A DNA stretch of 64,000 nt from Bacillaceae bacterium JMAK1. GTDB taxonomy: Bacteria; Bacillota; Bacilli; Bacillales; Marinococcaceae. The stretch lies in contig JIBW01000004.1 of assembly GCA_012970285.1 (NCBI GenBank), positions 310,001 through 374,000 of the forward strand. Direction: 5' to 3'. The notes below the pieces were generated by a model that saw nothing but the letters and a program-made list of their open reading frames with translations, had not been told where the DNA came from and ran no database searches. Position 1 is the first letter of the stretch, and each line of letters starts with the position of its first letter. Shown here piece by piece: positions 26,315 to 34,607 of the stretch. A program made the position numbers and the translations under genes.

Positions 26315-27079
26315 GTGGATTGGTTAGATCGTTTTACATATGTGATGGATTGCGTAAGTGAAGCTACCGTTGATGGCATTGGAATTAGCCAATTGTCACG
26401 AGACAGTGAGATTAGTAAAAGTACGTTACATCGTATGCTTCAAAGTATGATTGAAAAAGAACTTGTCGCACAAAATGTGGTTACAAAAAATTATTATTTA
26501 GGACCTCGCGCGATGCAATGGGGAAGTCGATTTATTCAGAGTCAAGATCCAAGTGAATGGCTAAGGAATTACTGCAAAGACATTGCAAAAATTACTGGAT
26601 TGTACACGTATTTGAGCAAATATCAGATGAGTCAAGTTTATTGTATCTATTCCTATCAACCATCGAATATACGAAGCAACTATTTTGTTAGAGTAGGTCA
26701 ACAAATGCCCGCTCATTGTTCTTCATCTGCAAAGGCAATCCTTGCGTATAAAACGGAATCTGAATTCAAACAGATTGTAGGTGATGAGCCCTATGAAGTG
26801 TTTACAAGTCATACTATTCGTGATGGAAATTCATTAAATGATGAATTATATAAAGTAAGGCAAGAGCAAATTGCTTTTTGTTTAGAAGAAATGGAGACAG
26901 GTATTTCAGCAATTTCAGTACCTTTCTTTCATAGTCAACAAGAGGCAGATTTTTGTTTGAGTGTTGTTGGTGATAGCAATACTATATTAAAAAGTATGGA
27001 AAATATTAAAGCTGAACTTAAAAGTACTTCGCTAAAAGCAAGTAAATACTTGCAAAACGCTATGGTTTTAGGTGTTTAA
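26315..27079 (+). CDS. IclR family transcriptional regulator
   Basis: A 254-aa regulator with an N-terminal winged helix (residues ~1-65: 'GIGISQLSRDSEISKSTLHRMLQSMIEKELV') and a C-terminal GAF-like effector domain containing 'VRVGQQMPAHCSSSAKAILAY' and 'EEMETGISAISVPFF', both typical of IclR. GTG start with GGAGGTGA 5 bp upstream. It is divergent from the DUF1028/ureide cluster and is the obvious candidate to bind the two 20-bp sites between them. Confidence 0.92.
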   Translation: MDWLDRFTYVMDCVSEATVDGIGISQLSRDSEISKSTLHRMLQSMIEKELVAQNVVTKNYYLGPRAMQWGSRFIQSQDPSEWLRNYCKDIAKITGLYTYLSKYQMSQVYCIYSYQPSNIRSNYFVRVGQQMPAHCSSSAKAILAYKTESEFKQIVGDEPYEVFTSHTIRDGNSLNDELYKVRQEQIAFCLEEMETGISAISVPFFHSQQEADFCLSVVGDSNTILKSMENIKAELKSTSLKASKYLQNAMVLGV

Positions 27080-27088
27080 TAGGCATAT

Positions 27089-27121
27089 AACAAACACGTC
27101 CAATTGTTTGGCGTGTTTGTT
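27089..27121 (+). terminator. Terminator of the IclR gene
   Basis: AACAAACACG / CGTGTTTGTT stem extended by CCAA/TTGG inside, followed by TATTT. Confidence 0.7.
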
Positions 27122-27262
27122 TATTTGTGTAACATGCTTGCTTTAAATCAAAAAGTAGTGTCAGCAAAACTACAGTTAAATTTATAGATTTCCCTTGTGA
27201 AGAGCGGTTAAATTCTATATATCAATAGTTAATCGACAGTTCCTAATATTTTTAATTCACCT

Positions 27263-27284
27263 GATTTGTTTCACTAAACAAATC
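27263..27284. promoter_or_regulatory. Perfect palindrome, candidate operator of the AbgB/AbgT-like operon
   Basis: GATTTGTTT-CACT-AAACAAATC, perfect 9-bp arms, about 90 bp upstream of the M20 gene and just before a TAGGATAAT -10-like element. It could be a repressor site; the IclR gene upstream is the nearest regulator but its own sites look different. Confidence 0.4.
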
Positions 27285-27374
27285 TTTGTGATAGGATAAT
27301 TCTAATTTAACGCTTACTATTCACAAATAAAATAACAACAGCAATTTTCTGTTAATAATAAGGGAGTTTTGTGT

Positions 27375-28796
27375 ATGTCAGTACAGCAATTCATAACGAA
27401 ACATATGGACGACAATCGATCTGAATATGAAAGAATCGCAAAACAAATTTGGGATACACCAGAACTTCGGTTTGAAGAAGAACAATCTTCGAAAACATTA
27501 GCGGATTATATTGAGTCACAAGGGTTCGATGTTGAACGCGGCATCGCAAACATCGATACAGCGTTTCGTGCGAGCTATGGGAGTGGTGCACCGGTTATTG
27601 CGTTCCTCGGGGAATTCGATGCGCTATCAGATTTGAGCCAAGTGGAAAATGAGACAAGCTACTCACCGAAGATTCAAGGTGGAAATGGTCACGGGTGTGG
27701 TCACCATATGCTCGGTACAGCTTCACTAGCTGCAGCAATTGCAGCGCGAGATTATATGGTTGAAAACAACTTGCCAGGCACGATTGAGTTCTACGGTTGT
27801 CCAGGAGAAGAAGGCGGCTCAGGCAAGACCTTTATGGCACGTGAAGGTGTTTTCGATAACATTGACACGGCAATAACTTGGCACCCAGGAACATTTAATA
27901 CAGTCTGGGCGTTTGAGACTTTGGCAAATTATCAAGTGTCGTTTAAGTTCAAAGGGAAAGCTTCGCATGCAGCTGCCAGTCCACACCTCGGTAGAAGTGC
28001 ATTAGATGCAGTTGAATTGATGAATATTGGCTCGAATTATTTACGTGAACATATTGAAGAAACATCCCGACTGCACTATGCCGTAACGAACACAGGTGGT
28101 ATCTCACCAAATGTTGTGCAACCGGAGGCGGAAGTTCTTTACTTAATGCGTGGAACGACGGTTCAAAAAGCGAAGAATGTATTCGAGCGCGTTCAAAAGA
28201 TTGCCGAAGGTGCGGCACTTATGACTGAAACGGAATTGGATGTTCGTTTCGACAAAGCTTGTACGAACTATGTTCGTAATCATACGCTCGAAGAAGTGAT
28301 GAACAACGAAATGGCAGCGTTCGATGAACCAAAATTTACAGATGAAGAAAAAGCACTTGCGAAGAAATTCTACGACACGTTGAGTGAAAGTGAGCAACAA
28401 AGCGCCGTTGAAGAAGTGCGCAAAGTATCTTCAGAATCACTACCAACGGATTTACCAGAACTAGCAATTCCATCAACACGTGGTGAGAAGCGTCTAGCGG
28501 GTTCTACTGATGTTGGGGATGTGAGTGCGATTGCACCAACGGTACAATGCTATACAACTTGTTATGCCTTTGGAACACCGATGCACACGTGGCAAATGGT
28601 CGCCCAAGGGAAGACATCGTATGCGATGACTGGGATGCTTTATGCGGCGAAGTTAATGTCGGGAACAGCGGCTCAATTGCTTCACCATCCAGAAAAGATT
28701 GCAACGGCAAAAGAAGAGCTCACCGAACATTTAGGCGGTAAGCCGTATGAATGTCCGATCCCAGAAGGGATTACACCAACGAAAATTTCACACTAA
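27375..28796 (+). CDS. M20D amidohydrolase, AbgB-like (p-aminobenzoyl-glutamate hydrolase subunit type)
   Basis: A 473-aa metallopeptidase. 'GGNGHGCGHHMLG' carries metal-binding His residues, 'CPGEEGGSGKTFM' the catalytic Glu pair, and 'THAAASPHLGRSALDAVELM'-like residues form the dimerisation domain; the C-terminal 'STDVGDVSAIAPTVQCYT' completes the site. The longer C-terminal half matches AbgB rather than simple aminoacylases. ATG 27375 with AGGGAG 8 bp upstream is preferred over TTG 27369. It is followed after 20 bp by an AbgT-type permease, so the substrate is probably an N-acyl-glutamate or aroyl-amino acid. No AbgA partner is present. Confidence 0.86.
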   Translation: MSVQQFITKHMDDNRSEYERIAKQIWDTPELRFEEEQSSKTLADYIESQGFDVERGIANIDTAFRASYGSGAPVIAFLGEFDALSDLSQVENETSYSPKIQGGNGHGCGHHMLGTASLAAAIAARDYMVENNLPGTIEFYGCPGEEGGSGKTFMAREGVFDNIDTAITWHPGTFNTVWAFETLANYQVSFKFKGKASHAAASPHLGRSALDAVELMNIGSNYLREHIEETSRLHYAVTNTGGISPNVVQPEAEVLYLMRGTTVQKAKNVFERVQKIAEGAALMTETELDVRFDKACTNYVRNHTLEEVMNNEMAAFDEPKFTDEEKALAKKFYDTLSESEQQSAVEEVRKVSSESLPTDLPELAIPSTRGEKRLAGSTDVGDVSAIAPTVQCYTTCYAFGTPMHTWQMVAQGKTSYAMTGMLYAAKLMSGTAAQLLHHPEKIATAKEELTEHLGGKPYECPIPEGITPTKISH

Positions 28797-28816
28797 AATC
28801 ATCGAGGTGAATTGCT

Positions 28817-30349
28817 ATGCAACCAAATTCTTCTTCGGTGATGAATCGAATTCTTAACCGAGTTGAATGGCTTGGGAATAAATTACCCCACCCATTTATC
28901 TTATTTGTTTATTTAGCTGTCGCAATTATTATCATTTCATGGATTGTTAGTCTTTTTAACGTCTCTGTTCAACATCCGATGAGTGGGGAAACCATTGAAG
29001 CTCAGAGTTTGTTTTCTGGTGAAGGTTTTCTATTCATGGTTGAATCGATGATCACGAACTTTACTGGCTTTGCTCCATTAGGGTTAATTTTAACGATGAT
29101 GCTTGGAATTGGACTTGCTCAACAAGTAGGACTTTTTGATTCGTTAATGAAAGCAACGATTATGAAAGCCCCTAAAGCCCTTGTGACTTATGCGATTATT
29201 TTAGCTGCAGTACTAGGTAACATTGCTTCTGATGCAGCGATGATCATCGTTCCGCCACTGGCAGCGATGGTATTCTATTCCCTAGGTCGAAACCCGATTG
29301 CAGGGTTGTGTGCAGGGTTTGCTGGGGTTACTGCAGGATTTACAGCCAACATTTTGATTGCTGGTACTGATGTTCTTCTGTCAGGAATTACAACGGAAGC
29401 GGCTCGTTCACTTGATCCAGACGTTTTCGTCACGCCTGTGGATAACTGGTTCTTTATGAGCGTATCAACATTCATGGTCGTGCTCGTCGTTGGTTTGGTT
29501 ACTACGAGAATTATTGAGCCAAGACTCGGGAAGTTCGATGAAAGCTATGCAGAGCCTGCGGTATTAAACGAATCTGCAGAGAAACCGAATAGAAAAGAAA
29601 TGTTTGGTTTGCTTTACGCAACGATTGGTACAATCGTATACATCGGCATCGTACTTATATTGTTGTTACCAGAAGGTTCTGTATTCCGTGGTGAAGGTGG
29701 TTCATTTATTCCGTCTCCATTTTTATCGAATATTGTTCCGTTCATTTTGATATGGTTTATCGTTGTTTCTGTTGCATACGGTGTCACTGTTGGTTCCGTT
29801 AAGAAACCAGGGGACGTTCCAATGCATATGACAGAAGCGATGAAAAGTATGGTTCCATACATCGTACTCGTGTTTGCAATCTCACAATTTATTGCTTACT
29901 TTAACTGGACGAACTTAAGTACAATCCTTGCGGTTAACACGTCCGAGTTTCTCGAAGGAGTCGGATTTACAGGCATAGGTTTGATGGTTGCATTTATTAT
30001 TCTTGCAGCACTATTAAATCAAGTCATTACGAGTGGCTCGGCGCAGTGGGCATTAATGGCACCGGTTTTCGTACCCATGCTTATGCTCCTAGGTTATGAT
30101 CCAGCATACGCGCAACTTGCCTACCGTATTGGTGATTCAGCATCTTCAGTGCTTACCCCATTGAACCCTTACCTAATTATGGTGCTCGGTTTTATGAAAC
30201 GGTATGACAGTCGACTAGGATTAGGTAGTATTATTTCATTAATGCTTCCATACGCCTTCTTCGTACTTGGAATTTGGATTGTTTTATTCGTCATTTGGAC
30301 GCTACTCGGCTTACCGATTGGCCCAGGTGTAGGCATTTATTTGGATTAA
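28817..30349 (+). CDS. abgT: AbgT family transporter
   Basis: A 510-aa, 10-12-helix transporter of the AbgT family (p-aminobenzoyl-glutamate and related compounds; some members export sulfonamides). Family features include 'HPFILFVYLAV' at the start, 'VLGNIASDAAMIIVPPLAAM', the re-entrant 'LLNQVITSGSAQWALMAPVFVPMLMLLG' and 'SVLTPLNPYLIMVLGF'. RBS GAGGTGA. It is co-transcribed with the AbgB-like hydrolase, supporting an importer role here. Confidence 0.92.
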   Translation: MQPNSSSVMNRILNRVEWLGNKLPHPFILFVYLAVAIIIISWIVSLFNVSVQHPMSGETIEAQSLFSGEGFLFMVESMITNFTGFAPLGLILTMMLGIGLAQQVGLFDSLMKATIMKAPKALVTYAIILAAVLGNIASDAAMIIVPPLAAMVFYSLGRNPIAGLCAGFAGVTAGFTANILIAGTDVLLSGITTEAARSLDPDVFVTPVDNWFFMSVSTFMVVLVVGLVTTRIIEPRLGKFDESYAEPAVLNESAEKPNRKEMFGLLYATIGTIVYIGIVLILLLPEGSVFRGEGGSFIPSPFLSNIVPFILIWFIVVSVAYGVTVGSVKKPGDVPMHMTEAMKSMVPYIVLVFAISQFIAYFNWTNLSTILAVNTSEFLEGVGFTGIGLMVAFIILAALLNQVITSGSAQWALMAPVFVPMLMLLGYDPAYAQLAYRIGDSASSVLTPLNPYLIMVLGFMKRYDSRLGLGSIISLMLPYAFFVLGIWIVLFVIWTLLGLPIGPGVGIYLD

Positions 30350-30359
30350 AGAATTCTAC

Positions 30360-30387
30360 CACCCTCTGTCAGTATAGACAGGGGGTG
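30360..30387 (+). terminator. Terminator after the AbgT-like gene
   Basis: CACCCTCTGTC / GACAGGGGGTG stem with loop AGTATA, followed by ATTTAGTTTT. Confidence 0.65.
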
Positions 30388-30745
30388 ATTTAGTTTTAGC
30401 TTTTATTAGGGCTAGAATCAAAGCTAAAATGGCGTATTTCCAATGCTAGTAACAATTTGTTTGTTGCTAAACTGTTCGAGAGGCGCTCGAAAAAGGTGTA
30501 ATCAACCCTAAAAACGGCTAGGCACTATGGATGGTTTTTCTTTTAAGAAAAAAGACTACCAAGGCAGATAGTCTCGTTATTTTAGAAAAACATTTCAATG
30601 GTTTATATATCAGGGGTTAAGCGCTCATTTTTCCATATTTATACCAGTTAAAATGTAAGTGATTAGTCCTGAGAAAATCTAGTCGAAAGGAATTAGAAAT
30701 GCTAGATCCGTTGATAGATCAATAGGTCAGTCTATTTCTTATATT

Positions 30746-30772
30746 TTAACAATTCAAAAAATGTGCTATTCT
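30746..30772 (+). promoter_or_regulatory. Possible promoter of the subtilisin gene
   Basis: TTAACA (30746-30751) and TATTCT (30767-30772) preceded by TG one base upstream, an extended -10. The 15-bp spacer is short, so this is tentative. Confidence 0.35.
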
Positions 30773-30811
30773 TTTCGTGAGGGTACTAATCCAATAGAGG
30801 AGTGAGATTCT

Positions 30812-31954
30812 ATGAAGAAGCCTTGGAAAATGCTATCTACTACAGCAGTTTTTGCGACCGCATTCGGTGTAAGTGTATCAGCGGTTAACGCCGCAGAGGA
30901 TGAGAAAGCGCAGTACTTAATTGGGTTTGATGACATCACAATGGCAACAGAATTCGTAGATGAACACGAAGTGTCCGAAGACCAACTTGTTGCAACATCA
31001 TCAGGAGAAGAAATCGATATTGACGTGTTGCATGAATTTGAACACATTCCGGTATTATCAGCAGAGCTTGAGAAAGAAGATGTAACTGAATTGAAAGAGA
31101 ATGACGCGATTGCGTATATTGAAGAAGATATTGAAGTGACGATCTCGCAAACGATTCCTTGGGGAATTGATCGTGTTAATGCACCGGCAGCTAATGCGAG
31201 TGGTGTGACAGGTGGCGGTGTGAGTGTAGCGGTCTTGGATACAGGAATCTCTACACATGAGGATTTGAACATTCAAGGTGGCGAAAGTTTTGTTCCTGGT
31301 GAACCAGGAATTGATGATGGAAATGGACATGGTACACATGTGGCAGGAACCATTGCTGCACTTGATAATGATACGGGAGTAGTTGGAGTGTCGCCTGACG
31401 CTGACCTTTACGCGGTCAAAGTACTTGGTTCCGATGGCTCTGGGAATATTAGCTCGATTGCCCAAGGTCTTCAGTGGGCAGGAGAAAACGGTATGGATGT
31501 TGCCAATATGAGCTTGGGTAGTCCATTACCAAGTCCAACACTTGAACAAGCAGTTGATGAAGCAACTGATCGTGGCGTACTCGTTGTTGCAGCATCTGGT
31601 AATTCAGGCGCATCATCACTTTCTTATCCTGCGGCCTATGACAATGCGATGGCTGTAGGCGCAACAACCCAAAATGATACACGCGCTAGCTTCTCGCAAT
31701 ATGGAGCGGGCTTAGACCTTGTCGCACCAGGGGTTGGTGTTGAGAGCACGTATCCGGGTGGAGGTTACCGTAGTCTAGATGGTACTTCGATGGCAACTCC
31801 TCACGTGGCAGGCGTTGCAGCCCTTGTACTTGAACAAAACCCTTCATGGTCACCGCAACAAGTACGTAGTCATATTAACGATACAGCAACCGACCTTGGA
31901 AATCCGACTCAATTCGGTAGTGGTCTCGTTGATGCCCTTTCTGCAACTGAATAA
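30812..31954 (+). CDS. aprE: Secreted high-alkaline subtilisin (Savinase/M-protease type)
   Basis: A 380-aa preproenzyme: 27-residue signal peptide ending 'AVNA', 84-residue acidic propeptide, and 269-residue mature protease starting 'SQTIPWGIDRV', the same 27+84+269 layout as the Savinase-type proteases of alkaliphilic bacilli. The catalytic triad in precursor numbering is Asp143 ('VLDTGIS'), His173 ('GNGHGTHVAGT') and Ser326 ('GTSMATPH'); the oxyanion Asn is in 'AASGNSGA'. The mature chain has many extra Asp/Glu compared with Savinase, suggesting salt adaptation. RBS GAGGAGTGA-like. Monocistronic with a strong terminator; likely the extracellular peptide supplier for the binding proteins. 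Confidence 0.96.
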   Translation: MKKPWKMLSTTAVFATAFGVSVSAVNAAEDEKAQYLIGFDDITMATEFVDEHEVSEDQLVATSSGEEIDIDVLHEFEHIPVLSAELEKEDVTELKENDAIAYIEEDIEVTISQTIPWGIDRVNAPAANASGVTGGGVSVAVLDTGISTHEDLNIQGGESFVPGEPGIDDGNGHGTHVAGTIAALDNDTGVVGVSPDADLYAVKVLGSDGSGNISSIAQGLQWAGENGMDVANMSLGSPLPSPTLEQAVDEATDRGVLVVAASGNSGASSLSYPAAYDNAMAVGATTQNDTRASFSQYGAGLDLVAPGVGVESTYPGGGYRSLDGTSMATPHVAGVAALVLEQNPSWSPQQVRSHINDTATDLGNPTQFGSGLVDALSATE

Positions 31955-31967
31955 TGGCTAGTAAAGA

Positions 31968-31992
31968 AGCTCCCAATCACCGATTGGGGGCT
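31968..31992 (+). terminator. Terminator of the subtilisin gene
   Basis: AGCTCCCAATC-ACC-GATTGGGGGCT followed by seven T's: a strong intrinsic terminator. Confidence 0.9.
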
Positions 31993-32040
31993 TTTTTTGT
32001 GCTGAGCAATTATAGATGAAGTGAAAAACTTTGTAGCATG

Positions 32041-32196
32041 TTCTGCTCACAAAAACGCTTGTTTGTGAGCAGAAGCGAGTCAAAATTGTAGAAATGGTTA
32101 AGTTCTACTCACAAAGATAAGAATTCTACTCACATAAAGTCAGTTATGTGAGCAGAATAGGTGATAAAACAGAAGATATGTTGTGTTCTGCTCACA
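32041..32196. repeat. Six-copy TTCTRCTCACA repeat array with hairpins
   Basis: The 11-mer TTCT(G/A)CTCACA occurs at 32041-32051 (+), 32064-32074 (-), 32103-32113 (+), 32124-32134 (+), 32147-32157 (-) and 32186-32196 (+). Copies 1/2 and 4/5 face each other and form 13- and 15-bp hairpin arms (the second with one G/A difference). It occupies the 508-bp gap between the subtilisin terminator and the AraC gene; the remainder of the gap shows no frame and an AT-rich promoter zone. Confidence 0.85.
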
Positions 32197-32462
32197 CAGT
32201 TCGGTGTTGAGATTAAGTCTATATAGTTATGTTTAAAAGGAGACGACTACAAGCGGTTGTGAACAGTTAACAGAAACTACTATTTATTCGAAGTGTAAAA
32301 TGCACAGAGAAAAGGGGGATAAATCATAAATTTACTCTTTTATTTTAATTTATATGTTCACGATATCAATTCATATATATTCTGAGTATAAGTGTATCTT
32401 TTCTAATTCAGGTCTAATGTCTAGCTTGTATCATCGTCTATAAAAAGTTAGGAGATGAAAAA

Positions 32463-33293
32463 ATGACTAGTAACGATAATCAAAATAATAATGTAGTAAC
32501 TGGCAAAAGTTCACCATTTTTCAAGCTATATGAAAGCAATCATCAAGAACGAAATGAGATTAAGAAACATTCACATAGCACCTATCAAATTCTTTATGTA
32601 CTAAAGGGAAATGGAATGTGTTTTTTAGGTGGGGATGATTATGAACTCGAGTCAGATAGTCTATTGATTATTGCTCCTTCAACAATCCATTCGATCTTAG
32701 CGTATACAAAAATGACGGTTCTAGTATTAGAGTTTGATGCTGGAGTAGTTAGTGAGGATATCCAAATGTATATGTTAGCCGAAGCATTTGAACAATCTGA
32801 GATGAGAAAATTAAATACATTTGATGGAAGTGAATTTCGGCAATTGTTGAGAAAGATGTTATATGAACAATCAAACGCAGATCATATCAGTCATTTTGTT
32901 ATTAGAATACACATTGCAGAAATGATAGCAATTTTAATACGTTCAAAGAGAGAAAGTTATGTTGTAGATCAAAATGTGCTCAGAGTGGAGAGGTTAAAAG
33001 ATTTTATAGACCGGCGTTACTTTGAAATTGAAAGTGCAGATGATCTGTCAAAGAAGATGAACATGAGCAAACGTTACATTCAACAGATTTTTAATGAACA
33101 CTTTCATTGTACTCCGATGCAATATCTAACTGAAGTTAGAATTGGATTAGTAAAACAATTGCTTTTGGAGACAGATAACGATATTGTATCGATTTGTTTT
33201 GAAGCAGGTTTTGAATCACTGTCAACATTTTACAGAATTTTTAAAAATTATGTTGGTGTTTCCCCTAATGTTTATCGTAGGACACGTAAGTAA
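32463..33293 (+). CDS. AraC family regulator with cupin-type sensor domain
   Basis: A 276-aa regulator with an N-terminal AraC-type cupin (residues ~20-130: 'EIKKHSHSTYQILYVLKGNGMCFLGGDDYEL', 'LLIIAPSTIHSI') and a C-terminal double HTH ('SADDLSKKMNMSKRYIQQIFNEHF', 'IVSICFEAGFESLSTFYRIFKNYVG'). GGAGATG precedes ATG. It stands 150 bp upstream of the Gfo/Idh-DUF993-TRAP genes on the same strand, and is probably their activator, sensing a sugar or sugar acid (inference). Confidence 0.9.
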   Translation: MTSNDNQNNNVVTGKSSPFFKLYESNHQERNEIKKHSHSTYQILYVLKGNGMCFLGGDDYELESDSLLIIAPSTIHSILAYTKMTVLVLEFDAGVVSEDIQMYMLAEAFEQSEMRKLNTFDGSEFRQLLRKMLYEQSNADHISHFVIRIHIAEMIAILIRSKRESYVVDQNVLRVERLKDFIDRRYFEIESADDLSKKMNMSKRYIQQIFNEHFHCTPMQYLTEVRIGLVKQLLLETDNDIVSICFEAGFESLSTFYRIFKNYVGVSPNVYRRTRK

Positions 33294-33442
33294 AGGTGTA
33301 CTAATCGTAATGACTACTAGATGCTTTATGTGCTGTCATGAGCGAAATATTAGTTCCGAAATTGAGAAATTCATTCCGATTATAATAAGACATGAGATGA
33401 GTGCCTCTATAAACTAAGTTAAAAGGTGAGGAGGCTATATCG

Positions 33443-34594
33443 ATGACTGTACATGAGTATGGAATTATTATGAACGGTGTAACAGGGAGAATGGGAACGA
33501 GACAACATTTAGTTAGGTCTGTTTTACAAATTATTAATGAAGGTGGCGTACCACTAGATAATGGAGACGTTATTATGCCCGTTCCATTATTAGTTGGTCG
33601 AAATGAAGAGAAGTTAAGGGATTTAGGTGAGAAGTATAAGATCAACAATTGGACGACAAGTTTGGAGGAAGCACTTTCTAATGAGAAATATCAAATTTAT
33701 TTTGATTCTCAAACCACTTCACGTAGAGCGTCCAGTATAAAAAAAGCAATAAATGCAGGTAAACATATCTATTGTGAAAAACCTACAGCTACAAGCTTGG
33801 AAGGTTCAATGGAGCTAGCAAAATTAGCGAAAGAAGCTGGTGTCAAAAATGGTGTTGTTCAAGATAAATTATTTTTACCAGGTGTGATGAAGCTGAAGCA
33901 TCTCATTGACTCAGGGTATTTTGGAGAGATCTTATCTGTGCGGATGGAATTTGGTTATTGGGTATTTGAGGGTGACTGGCAAGAAGGACAACGCCCGTCA
34001 TGGAATTATAAACATGAAGAAGGGGGAGGAATTGTTGTCGATATGTTTCCCCATTGGCGCTACGTACTTGATCATCTATTCGGAGATGTGAAAGCGCTAT
34101 CTTGTGTGGTTAAGACCCATATTCCCTCAAGAGTTGATGAATTAGGTAACGTTTATGAAGCTACAGCAGACGATGCAGCTTATGCAACGCTAGAATTAGA
34201 GGGCGGTGTTTTGGTGCAAATCAATTCATCGTGGGCAGTGAGAGTTAATCGTGATGACCTCTTAACGATTCAAGTAGACGGTACGTTAGGAAGTGCAGTG
34301 GCAGGCTTACGGGATTGTAAAACTCAACATCGCGTGAATACACCAAAACCTGTTTGGAACCCAGATCTAGAGAACCCTTTTGATTTTACTAACCAATGGG
34401 AAACAGTCCCTGAAAATCAATTATTCGACAATGCATTTAAAGTCCAATGGGAACAATTCTTGAAACATGTGCACGAGGACAGTCCGTTTCCGTGGGATCT
34501 GTTAGAAGGCGCTAAAGGGACACAACTAGCAGAAATTGCTTTGCAATCTGCAAAAGAACGTAGTTGGTTAGAAGTCCCATCATTAAAGCAATAG
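33443..34594 (+). CDS. Gfo/Idh/MocA family NAD(P)-dependent oxidoreductase
   Basis: A 383-aa sugar/polyol dehydrogenase-type enzyme. The Rossmann N-terminus is atypical ('IIMNGVTGRMGTRQHLVRSV', a GxxGxxG-like turn), followed by the family motif EKP in 'HIYCEKPTATSLEG' and a C-terminal beta-sheet domain with 'EEGGGIVVDMFPHWRYVLDHLFG' holding the conserved catalytic His region. First gene of an operon: the DUF993 gene follows after 13 bp. Likely oxidises a sugar or cyclitol at a ring position to give a keto-sugar (family knowledge plus inference). Confidence 0.87.
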   Translation: MTVHEYGIIMNGVTGRMGTRQHLVRSVLQIINEGGVPLDNGDVIMPVPLLVGRNEEKLRDLGEKYKINNWTTSLEEALSNEKYQIYFDSQTTSRRASSIKKAINAGKHIYCEKPTATSLEGSMELAKLAKEAGVKNGVVQDKLFLPGVMKLKHLIDSGYFGEILSVRMEFGYWVFEGDWQEGQRPSWNYKHEEGGGIVVDMFPHWRYVLDHLFGDVKALSCVVKTHIPSRVDELGNVYEATADDAAYATLELEGGVLVQINSSWAVRVNRDDLLTIQVDGTLGSAVAGLRDCKTQHRVNTPKPVWNPDLENPFDFTNQWETVPENQLFDNAFKVQWEQFLKHVHEDSPFPWDLLEGAKGTQLAEIALQSAKERSWLEVPSLKQ

Positions 34595-34607
34595 GAGGTT
34601 TGAGGTT

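Larger units (their letters stand above)
27080..27374. other. 295-bp intergenic region upstream of the AbgB/AbgT-like pair
   Basis: Contains the hairpin ending the IclR transcript (27089-27121), a 22-nt perfect palindrome (27263-27284) and an AT-rich promoter region with a -10-like GATAAT at about 27295. I see no coding potential. Confidence 0.7.
30350..30811. other. 462-bp intergenic region before the subtilisin gene
   Basis: Holds a terminator (30360-30387), a second inverted repeat TTTTAGCTTT / AAAGCTAAAA (30394-30403 / 30420-30429), an AGACTA/TAGTCT hairpin followed by a T-rich run (30553-30574) that looks like the terminator of a vanished gene, and the subtilisin promoter region. No intact frame is recognisable. 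Confidence 0.6.

Noticed and set aside
30394-30580. Possible remnant of an insertion sequence between the AbgT-like and subtilisin genes
   Set aside because: Two hairpins and a few suggestive codons were seen, but no terminal repeats with target duplication and no transposase fragment could be supported.
30766-31272. 168-codon Ser-rich frame antisense to the subtilisin gene
   Set aside because: Its composition is the mirror of the Asp/Glu/Gly codons of the subtilisin prosequence; no RBS and no family resemblance.
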